A stretch of 42,257 bases of DNA from Candidatus Cryptobacteroides avicola (GTDB lineage: Bacteria; Bacteroidota; Bacteroidia; Bacteroidales; UBA932), in assembly GCA_017695115.1 (NCBI GenBank), contig JADILV010000061.1:1-42257 (forward strand), read 5' to 3'. Positions 41,894-42,257 of the stretch are shown here, piece by piece (positions within the stretch are counted from its first letter, which is position 1; the number at the start of each line of letters is the position of its first letter). Position numbers and translations under genes: made by a program. The notes below the pieces were generated by a model. That model was given only the letters and a program-made list of their open reading frames with translations, made no database searches and was not told the origin of the DNA.

Positions 41894-42256
41894 TTAGGGA
41901 TTCATACGTGAGATGAGGGATCGGAGGGTGAGCCAGTCTCCGTCGTAGTGGTAGTAGTCGGACTCTATGCCGTAGAGTGCGAGACCGGCCATCGGGCCGA
42001 ATGAGATGACATTGTCGGCCATTGCCTCGAGTACGGGAGTCTCGGCGTTGTCGCTGTCATAGTAGACCCCTCCGAAATCGGCGGCGAGCAGCATCTTCTC
42101 CTTCGGCACGCCCCAGTCGGTGGCGTCGAGGACGGCGTTGCGCAGGTCATATCCGTTCTCCACGGTCTCGGTCGCCAGGACAAACAGGTCGATGCTCTGT
42201 ATGTCCTCCTGCGGGATGAAGGCCGGGTTTCCTTCAAAGGAGACAATCTGTCCTTC
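41894..42256 (-). CDS. GH18-related protein of the glycan locus (partial, C-terminus)
   Basis: Only the last 120 residues are in the window; the frame is open to the right edge. It reads EGQIVSFEGNPAFIPQEDIQ, then SIDLFVLATETVENGYD, DWGVPKEKMLLAADFGGVYY, NVISFGPMAGLALYGIESDY, and ends TLRSLISRMNP. The pattern recalls the BT1044-type GH18-like proteins found after SusC/SusD in N-glycan loci. Whether it is catalytic cannot be told, because the active-site region would be outside the window. It is directly followed by the DUF1735-LamG gene. Confidence 0.65.
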   Translation of the reverse strand, partial: EGQIVSFEGNPAFIPQEDIQSIDLFVLATETVENGYDLRNAVLDATDWGVPKEKMLLAADFGGVYYDSDNAETPVLEAMADNVISFGPMAGLALYGIESDYYHYDGDWLTLRSLISRMNP

Positions 42257-42257
42257 C

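Overview
The window is a segment of a Bacteroidales chromosome (Bacteroides, Phocaeicola, Alistipes or a relative; the genus cannot be fixed from the sequence). The evidence is the Bacteroidetes-type promoters (TTG, 19-21 bases, TAnnTTTG), many SPII lipoproteins, a FimA/Mfa fimbrial locus, MobABC/RepL/RteC-type mobile genes and a Sus-like glycan locus. No tRNA, rRNA, CRISPR array, integrase or transposase was recognised.

Region 1 (1-12083) is a peptide natural-product (RiPP) locus. A membrane-anchored TPR regulator, cut by the window edge, is followed by a promoter with a palindrome on its -33 box. Then come a DUF3244-like secreted protein, an outer-membrane beta-barrel protein, a 47-residue precursor peptide ending in four tandem Cys-x-x-x units, an attenuator-like hairpin, a radical SAM/SPASM maturase, an acyl carrier protein, a double-GNAT acyltransferase, a C39-peptidase ABC exporter and a small membrane protein. 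The genes from maturase to membrane protein overlap. Two SDR oxidoreductases follow. My reading is a secreted Cys-crosslinked peptide that may also carry a lipid or acyl group. This is the best candidate for an undescribed system here.

Region 2 (12.2-19.7 kb) is an AT-richer defence/addiction cluster: an HTH-DUF6922 antitoxin with an AbiEii-like nucleotidyltransferase, a decayed small gene, a CoiA-like nuclease fused to a surface-protein-type domain, a probable toxin-antitoxin-chaperone (TAC) trio with a SecB-like chaperone, and a convergent pair made of a DGQHR-domain protein and a two-helix coiled-coil membrane protein.

Region 3 (19.8-25.5 kb) is a mobilisation and replication module on the minus strand: MobC coupling ATPase, MobB relaxase, a MobA ribbon-helix-helix protein fused to a single-stranded-DNA-binding domain, a palindrome-rich candidate oriT, and two overlapping RepL-like initiators. 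The predicted repL and mobA promoters share the operator half-site CAATATATTAC; in repL it is a perfect inverted repeat at the expected start of transcription.

Region 4 (26.0-35.0 kb, GC-rich) is a fimbrial locus: TraO-like and TraQ-like proteins, a DUF3575-like barrel, an unknown cytoplasmic protein, an OmpA-like lipoprotein, a fimbrillin, an Mfa2/FimB-like anchor and a tip-type subunit with a C-terminal beta-propeller. Two small genes and an RteC-like regulator (35.0-36.1 kb) close what looks like mobile-element cargo.

Region 5 (36.2-42.3 kb, minus strand) is the downstream half of an N-glycan-type polysaccharide utilisation locus: a GH18-related protein (partial), a DUF1735-LamG lipoprotein, a DUF1735 protein with a GH18 fold lacking the catalytic motif, a GH18 endo-beta-N-acetylglucosaminidase and a DUF4988-type surface lipoprotein. 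SusC/SusD genes would be expected beyond the right edge.
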